Below the pieces are notes generated by a model. It worked only from the letters and a program-made list of their open reading frames with translations, searched no databases and was not told the origin of the DNA. This document shows positions 27,252-36,151 of a stretch of DNA of 64,000 bases, piece after piece (the first letter of the stretch is position 1; each line of letters starts with the position of its first letter). Source of the stretch: JBJYIN01 sp046237015 (GTDB lineage: Bacteria > Pseudomonadota > Gammaproteobacteria > Enterobacterales > Enterobacteriaceae); the NCBI RefSeq assembly GCF_046237015.1, contig NZ_JBJYIN010000001.1, forward strand, positions 248,001-312,000, read 5' to 3'. Both the position numbers and the translations under genes were made by a program.

Positions 27252-27461
27252 TTAAATAGCGATAACGTTAGCAGCAGATGGACCTTTCGCACCGCTGGTG
27301 ATTTCAAACTCTACACGCTGACCTTCAGCCAGAGTTTTGAAACCATTGCTCTGGATGGCAGAGAAATGTACGAATACGTCTTTGCTACCATCTTCCGGAG
27401 TAATGAAACCGAATCCTTTGGACTCATTAAACCACTTAACGCTACCTTTAATCTTAGACAT
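27252..27461 (-). CDS. cspE: Cold-shock-family RNA chaperone CspE
   Basis: A 69-residue cold-shock domain protein with RNP1 KGFGFI and RNP2 VFVHF. It differs from E. coli CspE at only a few positions (MSKIKGSVKWFNESKG). It binds single-stranded nucleic acid and acts as an antiterminator and RNA chaperone. The frame stays open another 165 bp upstream (to 27626), but that part is leader, and the conserved start is the ATG at 27461. Confidence 0.96.
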   Translation of the reverse strand: MSKIKGSVKWFNESKGFGFITPEDGSKDVFVHFSAIQSNGFKTLAEGQRVEFEITSGAKGPSAANVIAI

Positions 27462-27687
27462 CAAACTTACCTTTAACATGAATGAAAGACACAAAATCTG
27501 TGTCGCGTACAGTACAGCAATAGATGACGCATTTGTCCAGTTTAAGATGGATAAAAAGTGATAAAAATCTCTAAAAATGTATGCTGAATCGAGAGACGGA
27601 CAAATTTTTGCTATACACGAACACAAACTCAGTATTTTCAGCCTTACCTATCATTTTTATGGTATCCATTTTTGAAGAGAAATAATG

Positions 27688-28383
27688 ATGAAAACACTTG
27701 GACTCATCGGTGGGATGAGTTGGGAATCGACCATCCCCTACTACCGCATCATTAACGAATACGTCAAACAGCAACGAGGTGGACTTCACTCAGCCAAAAT
27801 TATCCTGCACAGCGTTAATTTCCACGATATCGAATATCTGCAATCTCAAGGGGATTGGCAACAAGCCGCCAACGTGCTCTCCGATATTGCCATCAAACTA
27901 CGGCAGGCAGGTGCTGATGCCATCGTTATCTGTACCAATACCATGCATAAAATCGCTGACCACATTGAGATTGCCAGCAAACTTCCCTTATTGCATATCG
28001 CCGATGCTACTGGCGCAAGTTTGCGCCAGCATGGGTTAAAGAAGGTGGGTTTACTGGGCACCCGATACACAATGGAGCAAGCGTTCTATAAGCAAAGATT
28101 ATATGAACGCTACAATATTGACGTCATTGTTCCAGACCAGGCGGGAAAAACGGAAGTCAATCGGATCATTTACGAGGAGTTGTGTCTGGGGAAAATCAAC
28201 GACACATCGCGCCGTGAATATCAAAAAGTTATACAACAGCTTGAACAACAAGGCGCTCAAGGCATTGTGCTTGGCTGCACAGAGATCCCGCTGCTTATCA
28301 GCGCACAGGATGCCACCGTCCCTCTTTTTGATACCAGCCGATTACACGCAATCGCAGCAGCTCAATTTGCACTCGGCGAATAA
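27688..28383 (+). CDS. ygeA: Aspartate/glutamate racemase family protein (YgeA-like)
   Basis: A broad-specificity, PLP-independent amino-acid racemase family member of 231 residues. Conserved motifs are LIGGMSWEST, the first catalytic cysteine in CTNTMH and the second in LGCTEIPLL. It resembles E. coli YgeA throughout. The start is ATGATG (27685 or 27688); the second matches E. coli and has better spacing to GAAGAGA. It probably makes D-amino acids, but substrate is not evident. Confidence 0.88.
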   Translation: MKTLGLIGGMSWESTIPYYRIINEYVKQQRGGLHSAKIILHSVNFHDIEYLQSQGDWQQAANVLSDIAIKLRQAGADAIVICTNTMHKIADHIEIASKLPLLHIADATGASLRQHGLKKVGLLGTRYTMEQAFYKQRLYERYNIDVIVPDQAGKTEVNRIIYEELCLGKINDTSRREYQKVIQQLEQQGAQGIVLGCTEIPLLISAQDATVPLFDTSRLHAIAAAQFALGE

Positions 28384-28389
28384 TCTAAA

Positions 28390-28410
28390 ACCGGCACATT
28401 GGCTGCCGGT
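28390..28410 (+). terminator. Hairpin after the racemase gene
   Basis: Seven-base-pair stem ACCGGCA/TGCCGGT, 6 bp after the stop, without a good T run. Confidence 0.4.
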
Positions 28411-28491
28411 AGTTGGACTCTTCTCTGATACCCACCGCTTTGTTCACTGCAACACGCGATCACAACACTTCTCAATAGTTTACGAATGCAA

Positions 28492-28521
28492 TTGAAAATG
28501 ATAGTGATTATCACATATAGT
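28492..28521 (+). promoter_or_regulatory. fbp promoter overlapped by a Fur box
   Basis: TTGAAA (28492-28497) and TATAGT (28516-28521) are 18 bp apart. A Fur-like site, GAAAATGATAGTGATTATC (28494-28512), matches the 19-bp consensus at 16 positions and covers the spacer. Iron-dependent repression of the downstream transporter is the obvious reading. The rest of 28411-28722 shows nothing else clear. Confidence 0.85.
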
Positions 28522-28722
28522 CTTAATCACCTGCTGAAAGCATCGTTTCCGGTAACCCTGGTTTAATTTCAAATTGTGAATGCTCGTCATAAAACAGTGT
28601 CCGAGCAAAATCGAGTTATGCCGCCAATCCATCTGCAAGATGACGGATAGGCGATTTGAATGCTGACAGGGAATGCCTTCACACCATCAGTAGGTCACAA
28701 CAACTCAGGAGAAGATAACAAT

Positions 28723-29772
28723 ATGTCAAACACGCTTTCTTCATTAATCCGCCGAAAGCTGCGCCTGCTTACTCTGGCATCATCGCTGATTGCTGCTTAC
28801 GCGGTCCCCGCCTCAGCAGCGGAATCCCTCACGCTCTATACCACACGGGAGCCAGGTTTAATTCAACCTTTACTTGAGGCATTTACGAAAGATACGGGTG
28901 TAAAAGTCGATACCGTATTTATTAAAGATGGCATGTTGGAAAGAGTAAAAGCCGAAGGACAAAACTCCCCCGCTGACCTTTTGATGACCGTCGATGCTGG
29001 CAATCTTATCGATCTGGTGGAAGCCGGTGTTACCCAGCCCATCCAATCCGCAACCCTGACTGACGTTATCCCTGCCAACCTCCGGGATAAAGACAATCAG
29101 TGGTTTAGTCTTTCTATGCGAGCTCGGGTGCTCTATGCAGAAAAAGCATTACCGTTAACCAGCTTCACGTATGAAGATCTGGCAGATCCTAAATGGAAAG
29201 GAAAAGTGTGTTTACGTGCCGGACAGCATCCGTATAACACCGCACTCATCGCCGCCATGATCGCACACCATGGTGAAGCTAAAACTGAAGCTTGGTTACG
29301 CGGCGTAAAAGCTAATCTGGCAAGAAAAGCGACAGGGGGCGACCGTGACGTCGCGCGCGATATCCTCGGTGGTATCTGTGATATTGGGCTGGCAAACTCC
29401 TACTACGTCGGGCACATGAAAAATGCCAAAGAAGGAACCGATGCGCGTAAATGGGGTGATGCGATTAAAGTCATCAAACCAGAATTCAGCGAAGGCGGCA
29501 CGCACGTCAATATCAGTGGCGCATCTGTAGCACGTTACGCCCCGCATAAAGATCAAGCTGTAAAACTGCTGGAATATCTCGTTTCAGCACCAGCACAGCA
29601 GATGTATGCGCAGGCTAACTATGAATATCCGGTTCGTAAAGGCGTTGCGCTTGACCCTATCATCGGCAACACCATTGGCGAGTTGAATGTTGACAAAATC
29701 CCTCTGACCGACATGGTTAAATACCGTAACCAAGCCAGCAAATTGGTAGATAAAGTTGGATTCGATCAATAA
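28723..29772 (+). CDS. fbpA: Ferric iron ABC transporter periplasmic binding protein (FbpA/SfuA type)
   Basis: A 349-residue precursor with a signal peptide (cleavage near ASA-AES, residue 32) and a transferrin-like periplasmic fold. The iron-binding tyrosine pair is Y227-Y228 in LANSYYVG, as in FbpA/SfuA. ATG 28723 has AGGAGA 10 bp upstream; the frame is open to 28660 but without homology. It is the first gene of fbpABC, downstream of a Fur box. C163 and C219 could form a disulfide. Confidence 0.92.
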   Translation: MSNTLSSLIRRKLRLLTLASSLIAAYAVPASAAESLTLYTTREPGLIQPLLEAFTKDTGVKVDTVFIKDGMLERVKAEGQNSPADLLMTVDAGNLIDLVEAGVTQPIQSATLTDVIPANLRDKDNQWFSLSMRARVLYAEKALPLTSFTYEDLADPKWKGKVCLRAGQHPYNTALIAAMIAHHGEAKTEAWLRGVKANLARKATGGDRDVARDILGGICDIGLANSYYVGHMKNAKEGTDARKWGDAIKVIKPEFSEGGTHVNISGASVARYAPHKDQAVKLLEYLVSAPAQQMYAQANYEYPVRKGVALDPIIGNTIGELNVDKIPLTDMVKYRNQASKLVDKVGFDQ

Positions 29773-31444
29773 AACGGGTCTTTCAGGTGCGCGCGGCCTC
29801 TTCAGCAGGCCGCGCGTTCTGTTCTCGCCTCTCAGCATAGCGGCCATCGTCATCGCATTGGGTGTACTCACGCCCATTCTTTCACTGCTTTGGTTAGCCG
29901 CAGATGCAGGGTTGGGACATTGGGAACACTTAATGCGTTACGTTCTCCCTGATGCGACCTTAAATACGCTGATCCTGCTATTGGGTGTCGCCTCAATGGT
30001 GACCATTATTGGCGCAGGCAGTGCCTGGCTTGTCACTGCGTTCCACTTTCCCGGAAGGCAGTTACTCAGTTGGGCATTATTACTTCCATTAGCCATGCCG
30101 ACCTATATCGTGGCATTTGCATGGCTTGATCTCCTCCATCCCATAGGCCCCGTCCAGGAAGTCATACGTTATGTGCTCGGTTACTCAAGCCCACGGGAAT
30201 TCCGTCTTCCGGACCTACGCTCAATGGATGGTGCCATACTGCTTCTGGGGTTAGTGCTTTACCCTTATGTCTATTTAACGATGCGGGCAATGTTTATCAG
30301 TCAACCGGCGCATTTACTGGAAGCTGCCCGGACGCTGGGCATGAATGCGACGGGGACGTTCTTCCATGTGGTGCTGCCTATGGCAAGGCCAGCGCTTGCC
30401 GTTGGCGTCAGTCTGGCATTACTGGAGACACTGAATGATATTGGCGCATCGGAGTTTCTTGGCGTAAACACGCTGACGGTGACAATCTACACGACCTGGG
30501 TGACACGCTCTGACTTACCTGCCGCCGCTCAAATTGCCTGTACCATGCTGATGGTGGTGATTATCCTGCTGACGCTGGAATATTATGGCAGAAAGCGTCA
30601 ACGCTATGGCATCAGCAGACATTCGCGTGGCATTACGCCAACCCCGCTAAAAGGCAGCCGGGCCTGGTTTGTCACTGGCATCACGGCGTTGCCGATCTTA
30701 CTCGGGTTTGTTGCACCGGCGCTCTTTTTAGCCTGGGAAAGCGTAAAAAGACTCAATGACGGCGTCAGACTGTCAGCCGGTATATTACAGGCGTTACAAC
30801 ACTCCTTGATGCTGGCAATCGGTGTCACGCTGGTTGTCACATTCGTAAGCCTGATCATTGCCTGGTACGCCCGTCATTCAGCCATTACCAGCCGGACAAT
30901 GGAACATCGTCGGGCCATACTGAGAATCTCATCATTAGGCTATGCCGTTCCAGGCACCGTGCTGGCAATTGGCTTATTAACCCCAGCAATGGCGACAGAC
31001 AAATTTATTGCTGGGTTAATGGGATACCAGGGGCTTCCACTGCTTTCTGCCGGGATTGTACTGGTAGTCTGCTGTTCCATGCGCTTCCTAGCTATCGCGA
31101 TTGGTTCTCTGGACGCGGGGTTAACACGTATTCCGCCCGTGATGGAACAAGCATCAAGGTTGCTTGGCGAAAACGAACCAATGACCTTTTACCGTGTTCA
31201 TCTACCGTTATTACGCCCGGCGCTAGCAACCAGTACACTGTTAGTCTTTGCCGATGCCATGAAAGAACTTCCCGCCACTTTACTGCTACGTCCCGTGAAT
31301 TTTGAAACGCTCGCGACGTTATTGTATGCAGAGGCAGCCAGAGGCACCTACGAAGAGGGGGCTATCGCCGCCCTGTTGATTGTCATGGCGGGTACATGGC
31401 CTGTCGTCATGCTGGCCCGTAGCCAGTTAAAATCATCAACATGA
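29756..31444 (+). CDS. fbpB: Ferric iron ABC transporter permease (FbpB/SfuB type)
   Basis: A fused double permease of 562 residues with about 12 membrane segments. The two EAA loops are EAARTLGMNATGTFFHVVLP and EQASRLLGENEPMTFYRVHL, one per half. The only plausible start is TTG 29756, which overlaps the end of fbpA by 17 bp; its ribosome binding site is weak, so translation may be coupled to fbpA. A ten-base-pair hairpin lies in codons 12-21. Confidence 0.9.
   Translation: MDSINKTGLSGARGLFSRPRVLFSPLSIAAIVIALGVLTPILSLLWLAADAGLGHWEHLMRYVLPDATLNTLILLLGVASMVTIIGAGSAWLVTAFHFPGRQLLSWALLLPLAMPTYIVAFAWLDLLHPIGPVQEVIRYVLGYSSPREFRLPDLRSMDGAILLLGLVLYPYVYLTMRAMFISQPAHLLEAARTLGMNATGTFFHVVLPMARPALAVGVSLALLETLNDIGASEFLGVNTLTVTIYTTWVTRSDLPAAAQIACTMLMVVIILLTLEYYGRKRQRYGISRHSRGITPTPLKGSRAWFVTGITALPILLGFVAPALFLAWESVKRLNDGVRLSAGILQALQHSLMLAIGVTLVVTFVSLIIAWYARHSAITSRTMEHRRAILRISSLGYAVPGTVLAIGLLTPAMATDKFIAGLMGYQGLPLLSAGIVLVVCCSMRFLAIAIGSLDAGLTRIPPVMEQASRLLGENEPMTFYRVHLPLLRPALATSTLLVFADAMKELPATLLLRPVNFETLATLLYAEAARGTYEEGAIAALLIVMAGTWPVVMLARSQLKSST
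29790..29816 (+). promoter_or_regulatory. GC-rich hairpin at the fbpA-fbpB junction
   Basis: Perfect ten-base-pair arms CGCGCGGCCT and AGGCCGCGCG lie 18 bp after the fbpA stop, inside the start of fbpB. It resembles the stabilising stems that give more binding protein than permease. Confidence 0.6.
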
Positions 31445-31456
31445 GGAAGATGAACA

Positions 31457-32125
31457 TTGTCTGATGCCACTCTACTTCTGAAGAACGTACATGTCTCTTA
31501 TGGGCAAGGTTCTCATCTTCAACCGGTCCTTAACGGCTTTTCCATGTCCATAACAGCAGGCGAATTAGTCTGTCTGCTAGGTGCTTCTGGCTGTGGGAAA
31601 ACCACGGTTTTACGCACCATTGCAGGTTTTGAACATTTGTCTCAAGGCAATATTTATGTTGGTGGCAACTGCGTCGCCAGTCCCGGCATTCATATTCCGC
31701 CAGAGAAAAGAAATGTAGGGATGGTTTTTCAAGATTATGCATTGTTCCCCCACCTTACCGCTGCACAAAATATCGCCTTTGGACTCAGAAAACAGCCAAA
31801 AGACATTCAGAATGCGCGCGTTAATGCGATGTTGAACCTGATTGAGCTCAGTCAACTGGCCCAACGCTATCCCCATGAATTATCAGGAGGTCAGCAGCAA
31901 CGTATTGCCTTAGCCAGAGCTATGGCACCAGAACCGGCCGTATTGCTGCTGGATGAACCGTTGTCCAGCCTCGATCCCGATAGTCGTAAACGTCTGGGAC
32001 AGGAAGTTCGCGATATTCTGCATGCTGCGGGTCAGACAGCGTTACTGGTTACCCATAGTGAACAAGAAGCGGAAATGATGGCCAACCACATTGTTTACCT
32101 CAAAAACGGTCATCTTCAGGGATAA
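31457..32125 (+). CDS. fbpC: Ferric iron ABC transporter ATPase (FbpC type, short)
   Basis: A 222-residue ABC ATPase with Walker A GASGCGKTT (42-50), Q loop VGMVFQDYALFPH, signature LSGGQQQR and Walker B VLLLDEPLSSLDP. The start is TTG with AGGAAG 7 bp ahead, 12 bp after fbpB. It lacks the C-terminal regulatory domain of about 120 residues found in longer FbpC proteins; the stop is clean, so this looks like the natural form. Confidence 0.9.
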   Translation: MSDATLLLKNVHVSYGQGSHLQPVLNGFSMSITAGELVCLLGASGCGKTTVLRTIAGFEHLSQGNIYVGGNCVASPGIHIPPEKRNVGMVFQDYALFPHLTAAQNIAFGLRKQPKDIQNARVNAMLNLIELSQLAQRYPHELSGGQQQRIALARAMAPEPAVLLLDEPLSSLDPDSRKRLGQEVRDILHAAGQTALLVTHSEQEAEMMANHIVYLKNGHLQG

Positions 32126-32145
32126 AAATGCCGAAGGCACTTTTC
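32126..32145 (+). terminator. Weak terminator after fbpC
   Basis: A short stem around TGCC-GAA-GGCA, flanked by A and T runs (AAAA before, TTTT after), directly follows the stop. Confidence 0.45.
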
Positions 32146-32338
32146 AAATGGCAAAGCAGCAAGTGCAGGCGGTAAATCGGCAGGACTGGGGAGAGGTAAA
32201 AATTTCCCCATTTTAAAAATTGAGGAAATAAACGTTTATAACTGTTGCTAAAAAAAGAAAAAATGAGAGAAAGATAATAATCAATTCATTTTAAAGGAAA
32301 ATATAATACCCTCTTTTATTTACTCAGGTTTCCTCATT

Positions 32339-32485
32339 TATACCCTAAATAATTCAAGTTTCAGGACAAAAACGGCAAAGCGTTTTTGAACAGCGTTTGC
32401 GCTGAGCACAAAGGGGCAAGGTTTATGGATGAACAGCGTAACGAGCGCAGTCAACGCACAGGCAACGTGAGGTATGACGGATATA
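32339..32485 (+). repeat. ERIC-ended element with divergent interior
   Basis: Left end TATACCCTAAATAATTCAAG, right end GAGGTATGACGGATATA, about 147 bp. The interior lacks the ERIC core. It has a CAAAAACG/CGTTTTTG hairpin, TTGAACAGCG, and a segment GGTTTATGGATGAACAGC, then the ERIC-like CAACGCACAGGCAAC. Confidence 0.8.
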
Positions 32486-32495
32486 GCGCAAAAAT

Positions 32496-32530
32496 AAGGC
32501 AGCATTGATATTATCAACACTGCCTTTTTT
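32496..32530. terminator. Terminator of ypfM (bidirectional)
   Basis: A stem AAGGCAG/CTGCCTT with a further TTGAT/ATCAA inner pairing is flanked by T6 on the right and A5 on the left. On the minus strand it lies about 45 bp after the ypfM stop. Confidence 0.8.
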
Positions 32531-32572
32531 ATTGATGATTTTATTCCTGGTTTGCAATGGCAGGCACAACAT

Positions 32573-32638
32573 TTAGTTATTATTACGTAACATTGCTTCA
32601 ATAAAATCTTTCCAATGACTCACTTCTACTTCGATCAT
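32573..32638 (-). CDS. ypfM: Microprotein YpfM
   Basis: A 21-codon gene, found by reading the minus strand by eye. The product starts MIEVEVSHWKDFIEAMLR and ends with three Asn; E. coli YpfM (19 residues) has the same WKDFIE-MLR core and the same place upstream of yffB. AAGAGG lies 5 bp before the ATG, a TATAAT box at 32668-32673 (reverse) upstream, and a terminator downstream. Function is unknown; the peptide is amphipathic. Confidence 0.85.
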   Translation of the reverse strand: MIEVEVSHWKDFIEAMLRNNN

Positions 32639-32667
32639 GCGAACCTCTTGGTTATTAACGGCGACGT

Positions 32668-32673
32668 ATTATA
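32668..32673 (-). promoter_or_regulatory. -10 box of ypfM
   Basis: A perfect TATAAT on the minus strand, 30 bp before the ypfM start. The -35 region, TTCGCT at 17 bp, is weak. Confidence 0.55.
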
Positions 32674-32872
32674 CGCACATTTTTTAATCAAGCGAAATAC
32701 TTCCTAAAGTATAAAAAGCGTACAATCTCTCATTCCTGCTTTTCAGTTCACTGTAGATCTCATCGTTTTTTTTCGGCATGCTGGATTATGACGATATCAG
32801 GCTCACCTCTCCGCGCTGCGCCATTCAACGATCATCATGTAACATGATAATATAGAAAGGATTTTAAGCACT

Positions 32873-33250
32873 ATGACAATCACTATGTATGGTATCAAAA
32901 ACTGTGACACCATAAAGAAGGCTCGTCGCTGGCTGGAAGAACAGCACATTGATTACCATTTTCATGATTATCGTGTTGATGGACTCGATGAACAGAATTT
33001 ACAACATTTTATTAACTTAGTTGGCTGGCAACCCCTGCTTAATACGCGTGGAACGACATGGCGTAAACTGGATGAGGACCTGCGTAACCTCATCGGCAGT
33101 CACGGCGATCGAAGCGAAATGGTAGCCAAAGCCCTGATGCTTGAACAGCCCGCCGTCATCAAACGCCCTCTGTTAGTTGCAGAGAATGGAAAAACGCTGC
33201 TTGGCTTCAGTGCCGAAAGCTATCAGGAATTTCTTGCGGAGAATAAATAA
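32873..33250 (+). CDS. yffB: ArsC/Spx-like thioredoxin-fold protein YffB
   Basis: A 125-residue ArsC-family protein with the active-site segment YGIKNCDTIKKARRWL (C11), NTRGTTWRKL and IKRPLL motifs. It matches E. coli YffB, which is not a proven arsenate reductase and binds glutathione weakly. It is directly upstream of dapE, 1 bp apart, as in E. coli. A perfect 15-nt palindrome (ATCATGTAACATGAT, 32834-32848) lies 24 bp before the start. Confidence 0.92.
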   Translation: MTITMYGIKNCDTIKKARRWLEEQHIDYHFHDYRVDGLDEQNLQHFINLVGWQPLLNTRGTTWRKLDEDLRNLIGSHGDRSEMVAKALMLEQPAVIKRPLLVAENGKTLLGFSAESYQEFLAENK

Positions 33251-33251
33251 C

Positions 33252-34379
33252 GTGTCTTGTCCGGTTATCGAACTTGCTCAACAACTGATTAAACGCCCTT
33301 CCCTTAGCCCGAATGATGAAGGATGCCAGGCTCTCCTGATTGAACATCTACAAGCTATCGGGTTCACGATAGAACCCATGAACTTCGGTGATACACAGAA
33401 TTTTTGGGCTTGGCGTGGAACAGGAAAAACCCTCGCGTTTGCCGGACACACAGATGTTGTACCCAGCGGTGATGAAAGCCGTTGGCAACACCCCCCTTTC
33501 GAACCCACTATTCGCGACGGTATGCTATATGGTCGCGGTGCTGCTGACATGAAAGGATCACTGGCTGCCATGGTCATTGCAGCCGAAAGGTTTGTTGCAA
33601 CGAATCCTGATCATCAGGGTCGTCTGGCTTTTCTGATTACATCCGATGAAGAAGCCAGTGCTATCAACGGCACCGTCAAAGTCGTTGATGCATTAATGGC
33701 GAGGAATGAGAGACTCGACTATTGTCTGGTTGGCGAACCGTCCAGCACGCATGTCGTCGGTGATGTGGTCAAAAATGGTCGCCGTGGCTCTATCACCGCC
33801 AATTTGCTTGTTCATGGCATACAAGGTCATGTTGCTTACCCTCATCTGGCAGATAACCCGGTACACCGTGCAATGGCCGCCTTAAATGAACTGGTCACCA
33901 CCGAATGGGATCAGGGAAATGAATTCTTCCCACCAACCAGTATGCAAATTGCCAATATTCATGCGGGTACCGGTAGCAACAATGTCATTCCAGGGGAGCT
34001 ATCGGTACAGTTCAATTTCCGCTTCAGCACGGAGTTGACCGATGTCATGATCAAACAACGTGTAGAAGAGCTCTTTACACGTCATCAGCTTAATTACACG
34101 ATCGACTGGAACCTTTCCGGGCAGCCATTTCTCACGGCTCGTGGTGATTTGGTTGATGCGGTGGTGAATGCCATCACCCATTACAGTGACGTGACACCAG
34201 AGTTACTGACCAACGGTGGTACATCTGATGGCCGTTTTATCGCCCGCATGGGCGCTCAGGTGGTAGAACTTGGCCCGGTTAACGCCACCATTCATAAAGT
34301 CGATGAGTGCGTCAGCGCCGCAGACTTGCAACTGTTAAGCCGGATGTATCAACGCGTGATGGAGCAATTGCTCGCATGA
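33252..34379 (+). CDS. dapE: Succinyl-diaminopimelate desuccinylase DapE
   Basis: An M20-family zinc hydrolase in lysine and meso-diaminopimelate synthesis. From GTG 33252 the protein has 375 residues, as in E. coli, starting MSCPVIELAQQLIKRPS. Zinc-site motifs are AGHTDVVP, GRGAADMKGS, DEEASA and the C-terminal NATIHKVDE. The start follows yffB directly. Its stop overlaps the next gene by 4 bp (ATGA). Confidence 0.97.
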   Translation: MSCPVIELAQQLIKRPSLSPNDEGCQALLIEHLQAIGFTIEPMNFGDTQNFWAWRGTGKTLAFAGHTDVVPSGDESRWQHPPFEPTIRDGMLYGRGAADMKGSLAAMVIAAERFVATNPDHQGRLAFLITSDEEASAINGTVKVVDALMARNERLDYCLVGEPSSTHVVGDVVKNGRRGSITANLLVHGIQGHVAYPHLADNPVHRAMAALNELVTTEWDQGNEFFPPTSMQIANIHAGTGSNNVIPGELSVQFNFRFSTELTDVMIKQRVEELFTRHQLNYTIDWNLSGQPFLTARGDLVDAVVNAITHYSDVTPELLTNGGTSDGRFIARMGAQVVELGPVNATIHKVDECVSAADLQLLSRMYQRVMEQLLA

Positions 34380-35053
34380 TAACGCATGCCATGTTAACGG
34401 GTAAAAACGATAGCCACTTGGCCACGCTCAATGGTCATCACCGCTTACAGCCTGAAGCTATCCTTGCATTTCAGGCGATGCAGCAGACTGCCGCCCAAAA
34501 CGGATTCAATCTGCAACCGGCCAGCACCTTTCGTGATTTCGAACGCCAGCGTCTCATCTGGAATGGCAAATTCAGAGGTGAACGACCGGTCATCGGGAAC
34601 GATGGGAAGGCACTCAACGTACTGACACTACACGATGGTCAACGGTGTGAAGCAATTCTGCGTTGGTCCGCCATGCCCGGGGCCAGCCGTCACCACTGGG
34701 GCAGCGATCTGGATATTTACGATCCCGACTTATTACCAGAGGGGCAAAAACTCCAGCTGGAACCCTGGGAATATGAAACCGACGGTTACTTTGCGCCACT
34801 TAATATGTGGTTAAGCAAACATATGCACGAGTACGGGTTTTATCGTCCATACGTTCACGACCTCGGCGGAGTCGCAGCAGAACCGTGGCATATCAGCTAC
34901 TATCCATTGGCACGGCATGCGGAAAAACAACTGACAGCCGACATTATCCGGGCCGCCTGGCATGGCGAAGATGTCGCAGGCTCCGACTGGCTATGCGAAC
35001 ATCTGCCGCAACTGTTCACCCGTTTTATCAAAAATGTTGATGGAGCTGAATGA
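34376..35053 (+). CDS. M15-family metallopeptidase (VanY-like D,D-carboxypeptidase fold)
   Basis: A 225-residue protein with the M15 zinc pattern: the His/Asp ligands in SRHHWGSDLDIY and the catalytic Glu/His region EPWHISYYP. No signal peptide is seen, so a cytoplasmic place or an unusual export is implied. The ATG overlaps the dapE stop and its own stop overlaps ypfN. The coupling suggests work on DAP-containing peptides, but this is inference. E. coli lacks this gene between dapE and ypfN. Confidence 0.82.
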   Translation: MITHAMLTGKNDSHLATLNGHHRLQPEAILAFQAMQQTAAQNGFNLQPASTFRDFERQRLIWNGKFRGERPVIGNDGKALNVLTLHDGQRCEAILRWSAMPGASRHHWGSDLDIYDPDLLPEGQKLQLEPWEYETDGYFAPLNMWLSKHMHEYGFYRPYVHDLGGVAAEPWHISYYPLARHAEKQLTADIIRAAWHGEDVAGSDWLCEHLPQLFTRFIKNVDGAE

Positions 35054-35244
35054 TGGCATGGCTAGCTGATTACTGGTGGATAATCCTGATTATCCTGATA
35101 GGGATGTTCATCAACGGCATTAAAGAACTACGCAACATTGACCATAAGAAATTTTTGCTCAATAAACCCAAGCTTCCTCCTCATCGCGATAATAACGCCC
35201 AATGGGATGAAGAGGAGGATGATTGGCCGCAGAAAAAACCCTGA
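35053..35244 (+). CDS. ypfN: YpfN, small membrane protein (UPF0370)
   Basis: A 63-residue protein with an N-terminal membrane helix (WLADYWWIILIILIGMFING) and a charged, acidic C-terminal tail (DEEEDDWPQKKP). It matches E. coli YpfN, including HKKFLLNKP and LPPHRD. ATGATG gives two starts; the second has GGAG at a good distance. Function is unknown. Confidence 0.9.
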   Translation: MAWLADYWWIILIILIGMFINGIKELRNIDHKKFLLNKPKLPPHRDNNAQWDEEEDDWPQKKP

Positions 35245-35251
35245 GGCTGAA

Positions 35252-36151
35252 TCAAGGTACCGGAATAAAGCTTTCTGCCCGCTCCTGAAGAAAATCATAA
35301 AATTCTTTAGCGCAGACAGAAAGCTGCCGTTCTTTGTCCGTCACCAGATAAATCCCACGCTTAAGCGACAGATCACGAAACGGAATAATGGCAATATCTT
35401 TGTGTTGAAACTGGAACAGCGTTAACCCGGTAACAATGCTGACGCCATAATTTGCCGCCACTAACCCCATCATCGTTGTTAACTGCCGCACCTCAAGCAC
35501 GTAGTTAAAACCATGTGGTTCCATGAGCTGATCAGTATATTGCCGAATACTGGTTCCCTGACAAAATCCAACAAAAGGATATGCCACCACCTCCCCCACA
35601 TCCACCGACTCACGTTGAGCAAGAGGATGCCGGTTATGGCAAATCAGATAGAAATTATCCGCAAACAGCATCTTAGAGCTGAATGTGCCTGGCGACGGTT
35701 GTCCTGCGGTTAATGCCAGATCGGCCTGCCCATCCAACACGGCTTTTAAACAGCGATCCCACTGAGTATCCAGCAGCTCAACCTTAATTTTAGGGTAAGC
35801 ATGATGATACTGAGCCAGTACTTGAGGCAGCCATTCCACCGCCATAGAGGGTAATACCGCCAATACAATTTTTCCCTTGTAACCGGTGGCATAGGATTTG
35901 ATTTCACCGACGGCGTCATCATGGGTTTGAATCAGCCGACGAGCGATGTCAATAAAATGAATGCCATCTGCGTTCAGTTGAACCTTACGGGTATCTCGAT
36001 CGAATAATCGGTATCCAACCTCTTCTTCCAACCCGGCAATCAATGCGCTGAATGCGGGTTGTGACAGATTTATTTTCTGTGCCGCACGGGTGAAATTATC
36101 AGTTTCCGTTAACGCGATAAATGCCCGTAATTGTTTTATGGATAAATTCAT
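35252..36151 (-). CDS. LysR-family transcriptional regulator
   Basis: A 299-residue LysR-type regulator: N-terminal winged helix (about 1-60, IKQLRAFIALTETDNFTRAAQKIN) and a periplasmic-binding-like effector domain (about 90-295). The frame is open 57 bp upstream, but ATG 36151 has AGGG 6 bp ahead and the standard start. It is divergent from the CitMHS-AtuA-CoA transferase operon and is its likely regulator; the effector is unknown. Confidence 0.85.
   Translation of the reverse strand: MNLSIKQLRAFIALTETDNFTRAAQKINLSQPAFSALIAGLEEEVGYRLFDRDTRKVQLNADGIHFIDIARRLIQTHDDAVGEIKSYATGYKGKIVLAVLPSMAVEWLPQVLAQYHHAYPKIKVELLDTQWDRCLKAVLDGQADLALTAGQPSPGTFSSKMLFADNFYLICHNRHPLAQRESVDVGEVVAYPFVGFCQGTSIRQYTDQLMEPHGFNYVLEVRQLTTMMGLVAANYGVSIVTGLTLFQFQHKDIAIIPFRDLSLKRGIYLVTDKERQLSVCAKEFYDFLQERAESFIPVP

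Noticed and set aside
31457..32125. fbpC as a truncated pseudogene
   Set aside because: All ABC motifs are intact and the stop is followed by a terminator-like hairpin; the short form seems natural.
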